Assembly: GCA_951213105.1 (NCBI GenBank)
Contig: OX578152.1
Coordinates: forward strand, 103,290,382-103,354,381
Length of the DNA: 64,000 nucleotides
Origin: Amaurobius ferox
Lineage: Eukaryota > Arthropoda > Arachnida > Araneae > Amaurobiidae
Reading direction: 5' to 3'
The translations under genes and the position numbers were made by a program. Under the pieces are notes generated by a model, which saw only the letters and a list, made by a program, of their open reading frames with translations, had not been told where the DNA came from and did no database searches. Below are positions 34,016 to 44,399 of the stretch, one piece after another. Numbering within the stretch: the first letter of the stretch is position 1; the number at the start of each line of letters is the position of its first letter.

Positions 34016-35968
34016 CTAGCAGCATACCCGTTCTTCGTACGGAGTATATAATATAAAGAAACTTGAAATTCATAATCAAGCCCAAATTCTTATAGTATAC
34101 TAAATGACATGTTTAATCAAAATATTCTGTTAAAATATTTAATATAATGCTCCTAAAAAGAAGTTTAAGAATATCTGTTCTCGCTATATAAAATTATCTT
34201 CATGGACATATCTGAAGAATAAAACATCTTGGACCCCTTATGTAAGCAAATATAAAAAAAATATGGAATTGAATCAATATATGCAAAATAAAAGCGTTAA
34301 AATTGTATGGGACCCGTACTAATTATATACGCGAATATTAGAAAATAAAACCTGTATTAGTAGATTACATGTATAAATTGAAAATACCAATAAACCCGTA
34401 ATCTTTAAATCTGAAGACAGTCATTTATTCCAATATATGTCAAAATTAAAGTGCTAAAATTATATGGGAAGATATACACGTACTACTTATAATGTCCGAT
34501 TATTAGTAGAAGATTACCCGTTTTGCAATATGAGTCACAAATGTTTTTTGGTAAAATACAACAGACGACGTAATAAATTGAATATATAATTAATCCCCTT
34601 AATCTTCATACCAGATGACTGTACTTGATTCCAATATATATGCCAATATATGTCAAAATATGTGCCAATATACCTGTACTACTTATATTCTCGTAGGTTA
34701 GAAGATATACCCGTGCATTCCTAGAAGATTACTCGTACAATGTACAATATGCGTGTGTCAGCAATTTTTGCCGCAATAAAACAATGGCGTAATAACTTAA
34801 AAATATCAATAATCCCTGAATCAATAATTCCGGAAAATATCAATAATAATAATTTTTAAACCTGAAGAGTATAATTGATATTATCCAGTCCAAAATGAAA
34901 TGGCAATGAAATTTATTTTATATACATATCTTCATTATTCAAATCGGAAAGGATTTAATAAAAATCGTCTGCCGCATAAACACATTGGATTTAAATCCGT
35001 TGCTAAGCGACATGATATCATTTGCTTCAAATAAATTGGTAGAAAAAATATCGTCTAAATAGTTATATTTCTATGGAACATTTGGCGACAGTTTCGTCAA
35101 ATTAGCGACATTTTAAAAAATCGCCAAATTTATCGCCAAGTGGGACTGTAGAACTGACAGTTCCACTTTGCGACAAATTGACGAAATATCATCACAATAC
35201 TATCCCCTAACAAAAAACAATTAATATCATTTATGTAGAGCAATTTTATCACTTTCAAGATATTTTTATAGATTTGAAAACATTTTTATCAATTTGGTGA
35301 CATTTTAAGAATTCGCTAAATGTATTACTAAGTAGGATGGTTGGTCTGACAGATAAATGCTAACCAAACATCATTTCAGTACTCTCTTCTAACAAAAAAA
35401 AAAATTTCATTGATATGTAGAAGACCCAAGCCACACGACCAACCCGAAGGTTTATGGCAGCTGTTTGTGTGACGTTTATATCAATTTGGCGACATTTCCG
35501 TCAATTTGGCAAAGTTTAAGAAAAGTTGTCAAATTAGCGATATCCCTCCAAATTCGTAGCTTTGAATTTGCAGATCTGAATGAAACATTCTTATCCCGTT
35601 TCAATATACTAAATGAAAACACTACAATTGTATTAGAAGATATACCCGCTCTACTCTTTTTCTGTTTCAACAATCGGCTATATGAATTTATTGGCTAAAC
35701 ACAATATATGAGTTTAGTAGCTAAATACGATATAAGCTTGAAAACTCTTTGCCAAAATAAATGAAATTGATGTACGCAGTCAGAAATTAATATAATTAAA
35801 AGAAAAATCAAACCGTCCATTCATAAGATATACTTTTATATCCATTTATCCATTTATTTATTATTTAAATCGAAAAAAAATAATAAAAACATTAACAAAC
35901 ACATTTAATTTAATTGCGATGCCGAGCAACATGATATATCCTCCTAAAATGTTAAAATTTATTAACCA
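34016..35968 (-). mobile_element. Helitron C4 (long form), 5'-truncated
   Basis: The 3' end A|CTAGCAGCATACCCGTTCTT at 34016 is intact. Moving inward it carries repeated GATATAC(C/A)CGT...AGAAGATTACCCGT blocks, GTTGCTAAGCGACATGATAT near 35000, the hairpin TTATCGCCAAGTGGGACTGT at 35128-35147, and the section equivalent to 18900-19650 of C2. It ends without a TATAGA terminus where C5 begins. Confidence 0.75.
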
Positions 35969-37362
35969 CTAACAGCACACCCGTTATTCGTACGGAGTGT
36001 ATAATTTAAAGAAACTTAAAGTTCGCAATCATGTGCAAATTCTGTTAAAATATTAAATTTATTGCTCCTAAAGAGAAGTTTAAGAATATATGTTCTCACT
36101 ATGAAAAATTATCTTCACGATCAGATCTGAAGAATAAAACATCCTGCCCCCTTTTGTAAGCAAATTTACAGAAGAAAAAATAGGAATTGAATGAATATAT
36201 GCAACCCCGTACTAATTATATTGTCGCAGATCAGAAAATATGCCAATGTGTTAGTAGAAGATTACCCGTATTACAATATGCGTCTCAAAAATATTTGCCA
36301 AAATAAAAGAGATGACGTAATAAATTGAAAACATCAATAATATCCGTACTCTTTATACCAGAAGGTCGTAATTGATTCCAATATATGCCAATATATATCA
36401 AAACATATGTCAATATACCTGTACTACTTATATTCTCGTAGATTAAAAGATATACACGTGTATTTGTAGAAGATTCGTACAACATACAATATATGAGTTT
36501 AAACAATTTTTGTCATAATAAAATAATTGCATAATAACTTGAAAATATCAATAATCCTTGAATCAATAATCCCCGAAAATATAAATAATAATAATTTTTA
36601 AACCTGAAGACCGTAATTGATATTATCCAGTCAAAAATGCTATAAGAAAAATCAAATCGTTCTTTTCTAAAATATATTTTTATATCCATTTATTTATTAT
36701 TCAAATCGAAAAAATAATTATTAAAATTAACAGATTTAATTTAATTGCGTTTCTGAGTAACATGATATAAGATAGAATCTTATAACATGTTAAATATGTC
36801 ATGTCTTATAACATAAACTGCGAAATTAAATAACGATTTTGATTTCTCTATACTTCTCATTGTTCCGTAAAAGCTTGTTTTAAATAAACCATGAACCATG
36901 GAGATAGATTTCCCCTTTAAATCATGTTTCAAACAATTCATGTTTTCAGAAAGTGACTAATTAACGCAAAAAATCTCCCATCAAACTCAGAGATTAAATT
37001 TTAATTCACTTTCAAACGATTTTCAAGCTTTTCGTTTGGATAAACCACGGAGTTAGGGAGTAGAACTCCTAGGAAAAAGTTCCGTTTTTCATTAATATCT
37101 CGACAACCCCAGGTCTTAGAAACTCGAAACTTGGACAAAATTTATGGGGGGATATTTCAAGGCTATTCACCAAATTTCATTAAATTCGGTTCAGCCGTTT
37201 TTTCGTGATGATGAGAAAAACAAAAATTTCGTTTTTTACTAATATCTCGAGAACCACTGGTCGTAGAAACTCAAAACACGGATATAATTTTAAGTGGGGC
37301 TATTTCTGGGCTACCCACAAAATTTGATCAAATTCGGTTCAGCCGTTCTCCCGTGATGGTGT

Positions 37363-37400
<38 letters not shown>

Positions 37401-37426
37401 AAGATTTTCATTTTTATTTATATAGA
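35969..37426 (-). mobile_element. Helitron C5, abutting C4 and C6
   Basis: The 3' end CTAACAGCACACCCGTTATT at 35969 has TTAG in place of CTAG; the 5' end is TTTTTATTTATATAGA at 37426, with (ACAG)n at 37370-37402 next to it. Two tandem copies of the TCATCACG-GAACGGC-GAACCGAATTT module lie at 37170-37360. The 3' portion resembles the short form and the 5' portion the long form, so it may be a recombinant. Confidence 0.75.
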
Positions 37427-37455
37427 CTAGCAGTATACCAGTTCTTCGTAAGGAA

Positions 37456-38522
37456 TCTATATAAATAAAATCGAAAATCTGTCTATCTGTATGTATGTAT
37501 GTTTGTATGTTTGTCTCATCATCACAGGAGAACGGCTGAAGCGAATTTAATGAAAATTTGTAGGTGGCCTTGAAAGAGCCCCACTTAACATTTAGTTCAC
37601 GATTCGAGTTTCTAAGACCAGAGAATGTTTAGATATTAATTCAAAACGAACAGTTAAACCTTCAATAGAGATAGCATTATGCAGACGATATTTTTTTCCG
37701 CCAAGTTATTTGAAGAAAATTATATCATGTCGCTTAGCAACGGATTTAAATCTAATGTGTTTATGCGGCAGACGAATTTTATTAAATCTTTTCCGATTTA
37801 TATAATAAAGATATGTATAAAAAATTCAGGTTTAAACGTTATTATTATTGATAATTTCGAGAATTATCGATTCAGGGATTATTGATATTTTCAATTTATT
37901 ACGTCATTGTTTTATTTTTGAAAAAATTGTTGAAACTCATATTGTATGTAGTACGGGTAATCTTCTACAAATGCACGATTATATATATCTTCTAATCTGC
38001 GAGAATATAAGTAGTACAGGCATATTGGCACATATTTTGACATATATTGGCATATATTGGAATAAATTACAGCCTTTAGGTTTAAAAATTACGGGATTAT
38101 TAATATTTTCAACTTATTACGTCATATGTTTTATTTGAGCAAAGATTTTAGAACGGCATATATTGTAGTACGTGTAATCTTCTACTAATATACGGCTGTA
38201 TCGTCTAATATTCGCGAATATAAATAGTCCGAGTCCCATACAATTTTAGTGCTTTTATTTTGCATATATTAGTTCAACTTCATATTTTTTGTAAATTTGT
38301 TTACAAACGGGACTAGGATGTTTTATTCTTCAGATCCGCCAGTGAAAATAATTTTGTATAGCGAGAGCAGATGTTCTTAAATTTCCTTTTAGGAGAATTG
38401 AATTAAATATTTTAATAAAATTTTTGATTAACAATGTAATTTAGTATACTATAGGAATTTGCACAAGATAGTGAATTTTAAGTATCCTTATACTCCGTAC
38501 GAAGAACAGGTATTACTGCTAG
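37456..38522 (+). mobile_element. Helitron C7, nested in C6
   Basis: A|TCTATATAAATAAAATCGAA at 37456, followed by TGTATGTATG microsatellite and CATCATCACAGGAGAACGGC, ending GTACGAAGAACAGGTATTAC + TGCTAG|T at 38522. Length 1067 bp. Inserted between A and T in the last 30 bases of C6, in the opposite orientation, repeating the nesting seen at 17595-20935. Confidence 0.85.
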
Positions 38523-39107
38523 TGTTCAATATAAAGAAATTTTAAATTCACAATCACGTGCAAATATCTACAGTATTATAAATGGCACTGTTACTCAAAA
38601 CTTTCTCTTAAAATATTTAAATTAATGCTCCTAAAAAAAAGTTTAGGAATATTTGTTCTCCCTGTATAAAATTATCTTCACATGCAGATCTGAAGAATAA
38701 AACATCCTGGTCCCGTTTGTAAACACATTTATAAAAAATATGAAATTGAATCCGTATATTCCAAAATGAAAACGCTAAAATTGTAGTTAAAGATATATAC
38801 GTACTACTTATATTCTCGTAAATTAGAAGATATATCCGTGTGTTAGTGGAATATTACCCGTACTACAATATATGAGTTACATCAATTTTTGTCAAAATGA
38901 AACCGATGACATAATAAATTTAAAATATCAATGATCTCCGTAATCTTCAAACCTAAAGGCCGTACTTTATATAATCCAGTGAAAATTGCAATTTCAATAA
39001 AAATTATTTCATGTACATTTCTTTATTATTTTTAAATCTGAAAATATTTAATGAAAATCGTCTGCCGCATAAACAAATTGGATTTAAATCCATTGCAAAG
39101 CGGCATG

Positions 39108-39249
39108 TAGCGAGAAAGTAGTTTTATCAACTTGGCAGCGCTGGCGTTTGATCCCGGCCAAAGCGTGGTAGTCCCGTATCATAGCTTTGAGCTAAAGACA
39201 TCTCCAGCTCTAGGCAATTAATACAATTGCTTTATAATCGTTCGCTACA
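39108..39249 (-). mobile_element. 142-bp tRNA-like SINE insertion in Helitron C6
   Basis: Flanked by direct repeat GGCATG (39102-39107 and 39250-39255) that splits the conserved Helitron word AAGCGACATGATAT. On the minus strand TCTTTAGCTCAAAGCTATGA then GGGACTACCACGCTTTGGCC and GGGATCAAACGCC resemble A box, anticodon arm and B box of a tRNA. The insertion ends are themselves complementary (TAGCGA/TCGCTA). The tRNA identity is uncertain. Confidence 0.55.
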
Positions 39250-39501
39250 GGCATGATATAAGTTTGTGAAAAAATATCGTCTGCGTAATGAAAAGTCTAT
39301 GGAAGATTTAACTATATGTTTTTAATTAATATCTGGACATCCCTGGTCCTGGAAACTCGAAACATGGACTTAATTTTAAGTGGGGCTATTCCAAGGCTAC
39401 CCACAAAATGTCATGAAATTTGGTGCATCCGTTGGGCCCATGATGATGAGACAAATATACGGACAGAAAGGCAGGCAGGTTTCCAATTTTACTTATATAG
39501 A

Positions 39502-39690
39502 CTAGCAGACACACACACATACACACACACTTATACACGCACACATACATACAAGCATCACCACAAAATCGCTTGATTCGAGTTCATGTATGCTTAAAAC
39601 GTTCTCTTTCATCGAAAACTCGAATTCGAATTTTCGACCCAGTCAGAATACTTTCCGTATACATTGTACTATATATATAGGGAAAGTAAA
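39502..39690 (-). mobile_element. Helitron terminal remnant joined to a Rep-A head
   Basis: CTAGCAG at 39502-39508 is the start of another Helitron 3' end directly after the C6 5' end, but the sequence passes at once into (CA)n and then a minus-oriented Rep-A head: TCGAAAACTCGAATTCGAAT, GACCCAGTCAGAATACTTTC and the hairpin remnant TATATATAGGGAAAGT. Confidence 0.6.
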
Positions 39691-39778
39691 AATCGTCTAC
39701 TATAGCTATAAATTAAAATATCTCTAAAACGGTTTGTTGTACATAAATTGTGTTAATTAAGAAAATTTCTGATAGTTT

Positions 39779-40697
39779 TTACTTTCCTTATATACATAAT
39801 GTATAAGGAAAGTATTGTGACGGGGTCGAAAATTCGAATTCAAATTTTCGACGGGAGAGCACGTTTCAAGCATGCCTGATCACGCATCAAACATTTTTGA
39901 TGTGAAGTGAAGTGTGTGTGTGTTTGTGTCAGTGAGTCTGTGGAGACGATAACTGACGACCGAATGGACCGATTCGAACGAAATTTGGTACAAAAATCAC
40001 AACCCATAAACACTGGAAGACTCTTATTTTTAAACGTAATCGAATGTTCAGAACCCCTCAAAATTTTCGAGTGATATTTTGAAAAAATCGTCAAAAAATC
40101 AAAACCGCTAATAAAGTTACGAAAATAGACATTTCTTATGTAATTTTTCATTAGAAAACGATTAACATAAATTTTAGAACGCTAACATGAACCGTTCTCG
40201 AGATATTGCACATTTTTCAAAAAAATTATCATAAAGTCATATAAAATAAAAAAAAATATTTCCCATTGAGAAGCATGTTCACTTTTCATGTGTAATACCA
40301 TGCGATAAATTGGACGACATCATTCTCGTGGATCTAGCTCGTTCCATTCATGAGAAAAGATACTTCGAGTAATACTTTTGTATTTGAACGCCAATAGTCA
40401 TTTATCTGCTATAAGAATAATTTATTTCTCCATCAGTAAAGCTTGGCGATCTTTTGGCGATGAATTTGGCGGAATGTCGCCAACTTGGCGACTTTTTGAA
40501 ATGTTATCAAATTAACGAAAATCTCGCCAAATGGATTAAAATGACGCTACATCAATAAAAATGACGACTAATTGTCGAAAATTCAATATCTTGGAAAGAA
40601 TATAAGTATCTACTATAAGAAAAACCTATTTTTTTACTGTAAAAGTAGTAAATTCATTGCATTATATAAGGAAAGTCATGTGCTGCCCACATCAGAG
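39779..40697 (+). mobile_element. Rep-A copy 5
   Basis: Complete: ACTTTCCTTATATACATAAT...AAGGAAAGT head, GACGGGGTCGAAAATTCGAA, short (GT)n at 39910-39930, TGGACCGATTCGAACGAAAT, GTCGCCAACTTGGCGACTTT near 40477-40497, and far end TATATAAGGAAAGTCATGTG + CTGCCCACATCAGA. The perfect 14-bp terminal inverted pair is present. Confidence 0.85.
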
Positions 40698-41557
40698 TTT
40701 TTGTTTGTTTTGTCTGTGCCAGATAGTACCATTCTGCACAGAACAAATAAAACAAATTTTATATATCTGGTCGTTCTCGATTTATAGCTAGAAAAGTGTC
40801 GAAACAGAAAATTTCGAGATTTATAACAAAATACCCATATTTGAAACAAAATTTGGAACAAAATAACTATATTTTAGATTTTTCTTACTACTTATACATC
40901 AATTCCCATGTGGAAACAAAGTCTCAATTTCCTACACTCAGCACATTGATCTATAAATGTACCACTTTATCAGTCAGTCTCACTCACCTGGTGATACAGA
41001 TGCGTCTATCTTCATATGAATTACATCGCTTAATTCCAACACTTTCTTAAAATGCATTATGTGAGCCAGGATAATGATGCGAAGGAAAAAGCTAATTAAA
41101 TAAAGTGCAGAAGCGTATAATTTATTCTCCATGTATTTTCAGCTCGCTGATACTGTTATGGGAAAACACTAGGCGAATCTCCTTTTAATGGTGCTAATTA
41201 TAGCTATTGCTTTAAATTACTGGGTTAAATTAATAACTGAATTACACACTTGCTTCTCATTTAAACTCCCAGTCATTTCCCCGAGTTTTCTCTAAATAAG
41301 AAATATTTCAGCTTACTCTAACTGTTTCGGTAAGTTTAGAAATTTTAAAGTTTAATGCAAGTGCGGAACTAAGTTCTTGGGAATGGAGGAATTGTAAGAC
41401 AAATCTTGCATAATAAAGAATGTATGTCTGTCAGTGTGTATAGCTGTGTCGTTTGTAGCAGAAAATCGAAGTTAGGGACAACGGCGAAATTGAACAGGAT
41501 TACGATACAAAGGAAATTGCTGTTTTTAATACTAATTAGTCTAAATTTTATGATTCT
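40698..41557. repeat. Spacer with dispersed repeat G, copy 2
   Basis: 41150-41345 aligns with 33825-34010 (CTCCTTTTAATGGTGCTAAT, AACTGAATTACACAC, AAACTCCCAG). The rest contains no recognised gene. Confidence 0.5.
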
Positions 41558-42789
41558 TTACGTTCCCTGCAGTACATAGTAATGTATACGGAAAGTATTG
41601 GAATCATGTCGAAAATCGCAATTCGAGTTTTCGACTGATCTACACATTTTGACACCTCTAAAATACGACAAAACCAGACGACCACCCGTAATGTCTGTTT
41701 ATGTAACTGTGTCTCTGTCTGTCTGTCTGTCTATCTGTCTGTCTGTCTGTCTGTCTGTGCAATGTATGTATCCACTCTAACTAAAACACTAATTGACTGA
41801 ATTTCATAACATATGGTAGATAAGTCCCTTGTGGGTGACCCTGTCCCCTCCTGTGCGGGCCGCCCTGAGATGGTGTTACGGATGTTGGCTCTGTAGCCTT
41901 AATCCTCCGACTCTGGGGGATATATTAATCGGGTTACCTGGTAGACGTTGAACTGTCCGTCGAACCAGCAAGTCTATCAGGCCCCGACTCTTCCGGGTGT
42001 CCATGACCACTGGACTGCGTCTATTCATGGCCTAAGCTACGGTCCGGACGGTGGCTGGGGTCGAGCTTGACGGGTGTTCTTCGGCTCCCTGCCCGGTGAA
42101 TGATCTCGTCGAGAACGTGGCCCTCGGCTGCGGCTTTGCTGGAAGTGGATTTTGCATCGTGCTTCCTCCCCTCGTAGTCGGCAAAAACCTGTAGTTTGTC
42201 ACGGGAGGTTGTCTGAACCTGTGGGTGACGTGACCCTGGTGCTAATTATCGGGATAAAAGAACACACCTTTTTTTGTGAAATAGTCTGCAAAAATCGGCT
42301 GTATCCACTCTAGTTGAAAAACTGATTTGCCAAATTTTACAAAATTTGGTAGATAAGTCACTTGTGGGTTACTCTGGTATTGATTAAATTTTGGTACGAT
42401 TCTAAAAAAATAACCTTCCATTTTTTGCGAAATGGACCGCAAAAATCGCCAGAATCTAAAATAAAAACTATGCTCAAATATATCAATAAAATTTTCATTT
42501 TATACGTAATTTTTGACTGTGAAAAGAAAACTACCAACTCCGTTGCACTAGGGCTATCCGTTCTCGAGATATTTTAAATTTTTCACATTTTCGCTACGCC
42601 ACCTTTTGAAAATAAGTCCAGTTACCAAATGAAAACGAAAACTGTATTAAAAGTGCAAATTAAGTGCAATATAAATTAATTATGGGTGTCATTTTGTGTA
42701 ATTAACCTCAATTTAATTAATTATTGAAGAAATAAAGAGAATGTGAATATGAGTCTGCTGGGAAAGTGAGGTGCTGCCCACATCAGATT
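41558..42789 (+). mobile_element. Rep-B copy 6, interrupted
   Basis: Head ACGTTCCCTGCAGTACATAG, (GTCT)n at 41711-41757, the first CACTCTAACTAAA module, then the 386-bp insertion, resuming GGTGCTAATTATCGGGATAA to the far end GAGTCTGCTGGGAAAGTGAG + GTGCTGCCCACATCAGATT. Its far end touches the head of copy 7 at 42790, a head-to-tail junction. Confidence 0.8.
41844..42229. mobile_element. 386-bp GC-rich insertion of unknown type
   Basis: Splits Rep-B copy 6 at GTGACCCTG, which is present on both sides (41835-41843 and 42230-42238) as a 9-bp target duplication. Starts TCCCCTCCTGTGCGGGCCGC and ends AACCTGTGGGTGAC. No terminal inverted repeat, poly-A tail, tRNA boxes or long open frame is visible. 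Base composition is very different from the host repeat. It could be a truncated retroelement 5' region or an unrecognised element. Confidence 0.6.
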
Positions 42790-42790
42790 C

Positions 42791-43284
42791 TTACTTTCCC
42801 TTCAATACATTGTAATGTATAGAGCATGGTAATATGGACATGGTAATATATATTGGCATCATGACGAAAATCGCAACTCGAGTTTTCGGAGGATCCACAC
42901 GTTTTGGGACCTCCAGAATACGAAAAAATTAATTTTAGTCTATGTGTCTGTGTCTGCCTATGTATCTGTCTGTGTAATATATGTATCCACTCTCACACAA
43001 AAACTAATGGACCAAATTTCGTAAAATTTTATAAGTAAGTCACTTATGGGTGACCCTGTTGCTGACTGGAGTTTAGTATAATTCGGGATAAAAAACTTAC
43101 CTTTTTTTTAAGAAATAACCTTCAAACATCGCATTTATCCAGTCTAGTTAAAAAACTTATTGACCAAATTTCACAAAATGTTATTGTTAAATCACTTATG
43201 GGTTTCCTTGGTGTTGATTAGAATTTGGTACTATTCAAAGATTCTTACTTTTTTTTACGAAATGGTCCACAAAAATCGTCAAAA
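42791..43284 (+). mobile_element. Rep-B copy 7, 5' half
   Basis: Starts TTACTTTCCCTTCAATACAT directly after copy 6. The head hairpin is disturbed by a repeated CATGGTAATAT. Two AAACTTATTGACC/ACTAATGGACCAAATTTC modules follow, and it stops at AAAATCGTCAAAATCTAAAA where copy 8 begins in reverse. Confidence 0.75.
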
Positions 43285-43678
43285 TCTAAAATAAAAAATC
43301 TAATGTGGGCAGCACATGACTTTCTCTGCAGACTCATCTTCCCGTTCTCTTTATTTCTTCAATAATTCATTAAATTGAGTTTAATTACCCGAAATAACGC
43401 CCATAATTATTTTAAATTACCCTGAGTTTGCACTTTTAATTCAATATTCGTTTTTATTTGGTAACTGGACTTATTTTCAAAGGTAGCGTGATGAAAATGT
43501 TAAAAACTTAAATATCTCGAGAACGGCTAGTCCTAGATTAATGGGGTTGGTTATATTTTTTTCGTCGTCAAAAATTACGTATGAAACAAGCATTTAATTA
43601 ATATATGTGAGCATACGCAGTCTTTTATTTCAGATTTAACGATTTTTAAGGGCCATTTCGCAAAAGAAGTAAAGGTTT
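43285..43678 (-). mobile_element. Rep-B copy 8, far half, inverted
   Basis: AATCTAATGTGGGCAGCACA + TGACTTTCTCTGCAGACTC, TTCTTTATTTC, ATTCGTTTTTATTTGGTAAC, CTCGAGAACGGCTAGTCCTA, ending GGCCATTTCGCAAAAG. Joined back-to-back to copy 7. Confidence 0.75.
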
Positions 43679-43726
43679 ATTTGTTGATAAACATACAGAG
43701 CCGGTACTTTTGGTGCTAGAAATATA

Positions 43727-44305
43727 AAATGTCCTCTATTAGAAAGTGTCCGCTATTTGGAAGTGTCCGCTATTTGGAAACATCCGTTTTTTATTTATTT
43801 ATTTATTTATTTTAAAAATTCTGCAAGCTACAGGACGTAGTCCCAGTAACAGTGAGCAAGATAAAAATACATTACAAAATATACAGATTAAAATATAATA
43901 AAATACATTAAAATGCAAGCTATTGAAAACAAATGATTTTCGTAAACAAATGCCAATGAATAAATGCGTTAAAATATAAAATATTTACAAAAAATTATTT
44001 TTAAAATCCATTTCCGATTAATAGCAGACATCGATATTATAGGGGAAGCTGTTATGTAATTTACAAAAAATACTTATCGCACAATTACAACCAATATTCG
44101 AACTAAAATTCCTCACAGCAAATAGATTTATGCTCCTGGTTGAATACTGGGGAACATGAAACCCTATCCAACCCAAGACAGAGGAACAAATTATCAGGAA
44201 GTATCCGAACAACAGTTATCGGAAAGTGTCCGCAATTCAGAAGTGTCCGCTATTCGGAAGTGTCCTTTATCCATAAGTGTCTTTTATTCGAAAGTGTCCG
44301 TTAAG
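43727..44305. repeat. 18-bp minisatellite split by a LINE fragment
   Basis: The unit AAGTGTCCGCTATTTGGA is repeated at 43727-43786 and again at 44198-44305 (AAGTGTCCGCTATTCGGA and variants such as AAGTGTCCTTTATCC). The intervening 44 hundred-base block is a LINE 3' end, so the array predates or was broken by that insertion. Confidence 0.75.
43787..44200 (-). pseudogene. LINE 3' fragment with (TAAA)n tail
   Basis: On the minus strand the last coding stretch is open from about 44200 to the stop at 44018-44020 and reads F-H-V-P-Q-Y-S-T-R-S-I-N-L-F-A-V-R, then N-S-F-P-Y-N-I-D-V-C-Y-stop; a V-P-x-x-x-T-R near the C-terminus is common to several LINE reverse transcriptases. The 3' UTR contains CTGGGACTACGTCCTGTAGC and ends in AATAAATAAATAAATAAATA. 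Clade not determined. 5'-truncated. Confidence 0.6.
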
Positions 44306-44399
44306 GAGGTTTTACTGATTTTTTTTAAAATGAACATTGAACATCAGTGTCTACTACGTTCAGTTTTAATACTGAAACAGAATGATTCTCTGTGGAGGT

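Larger units (their letters stand above)
37427..39501 (-). mobile_element. Helitron C6 (short form) split by nested C7
   Basis: Only 29 bp of its 3' end (CTAGCAGTATACCAGTTCTT + CGTAAGGAA) precede the nested element; the rest resumes at 38523 (TGTTCAATATAAAGAAATTT) and runs to the 5' end TTTTACTTATATAGA at 39501. Without the nested Helitron and the 142-bp tRNA-like insertion it is about 866 bp. It touches C5 head-to-tail with no intervening base. Confidence 0.8.
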
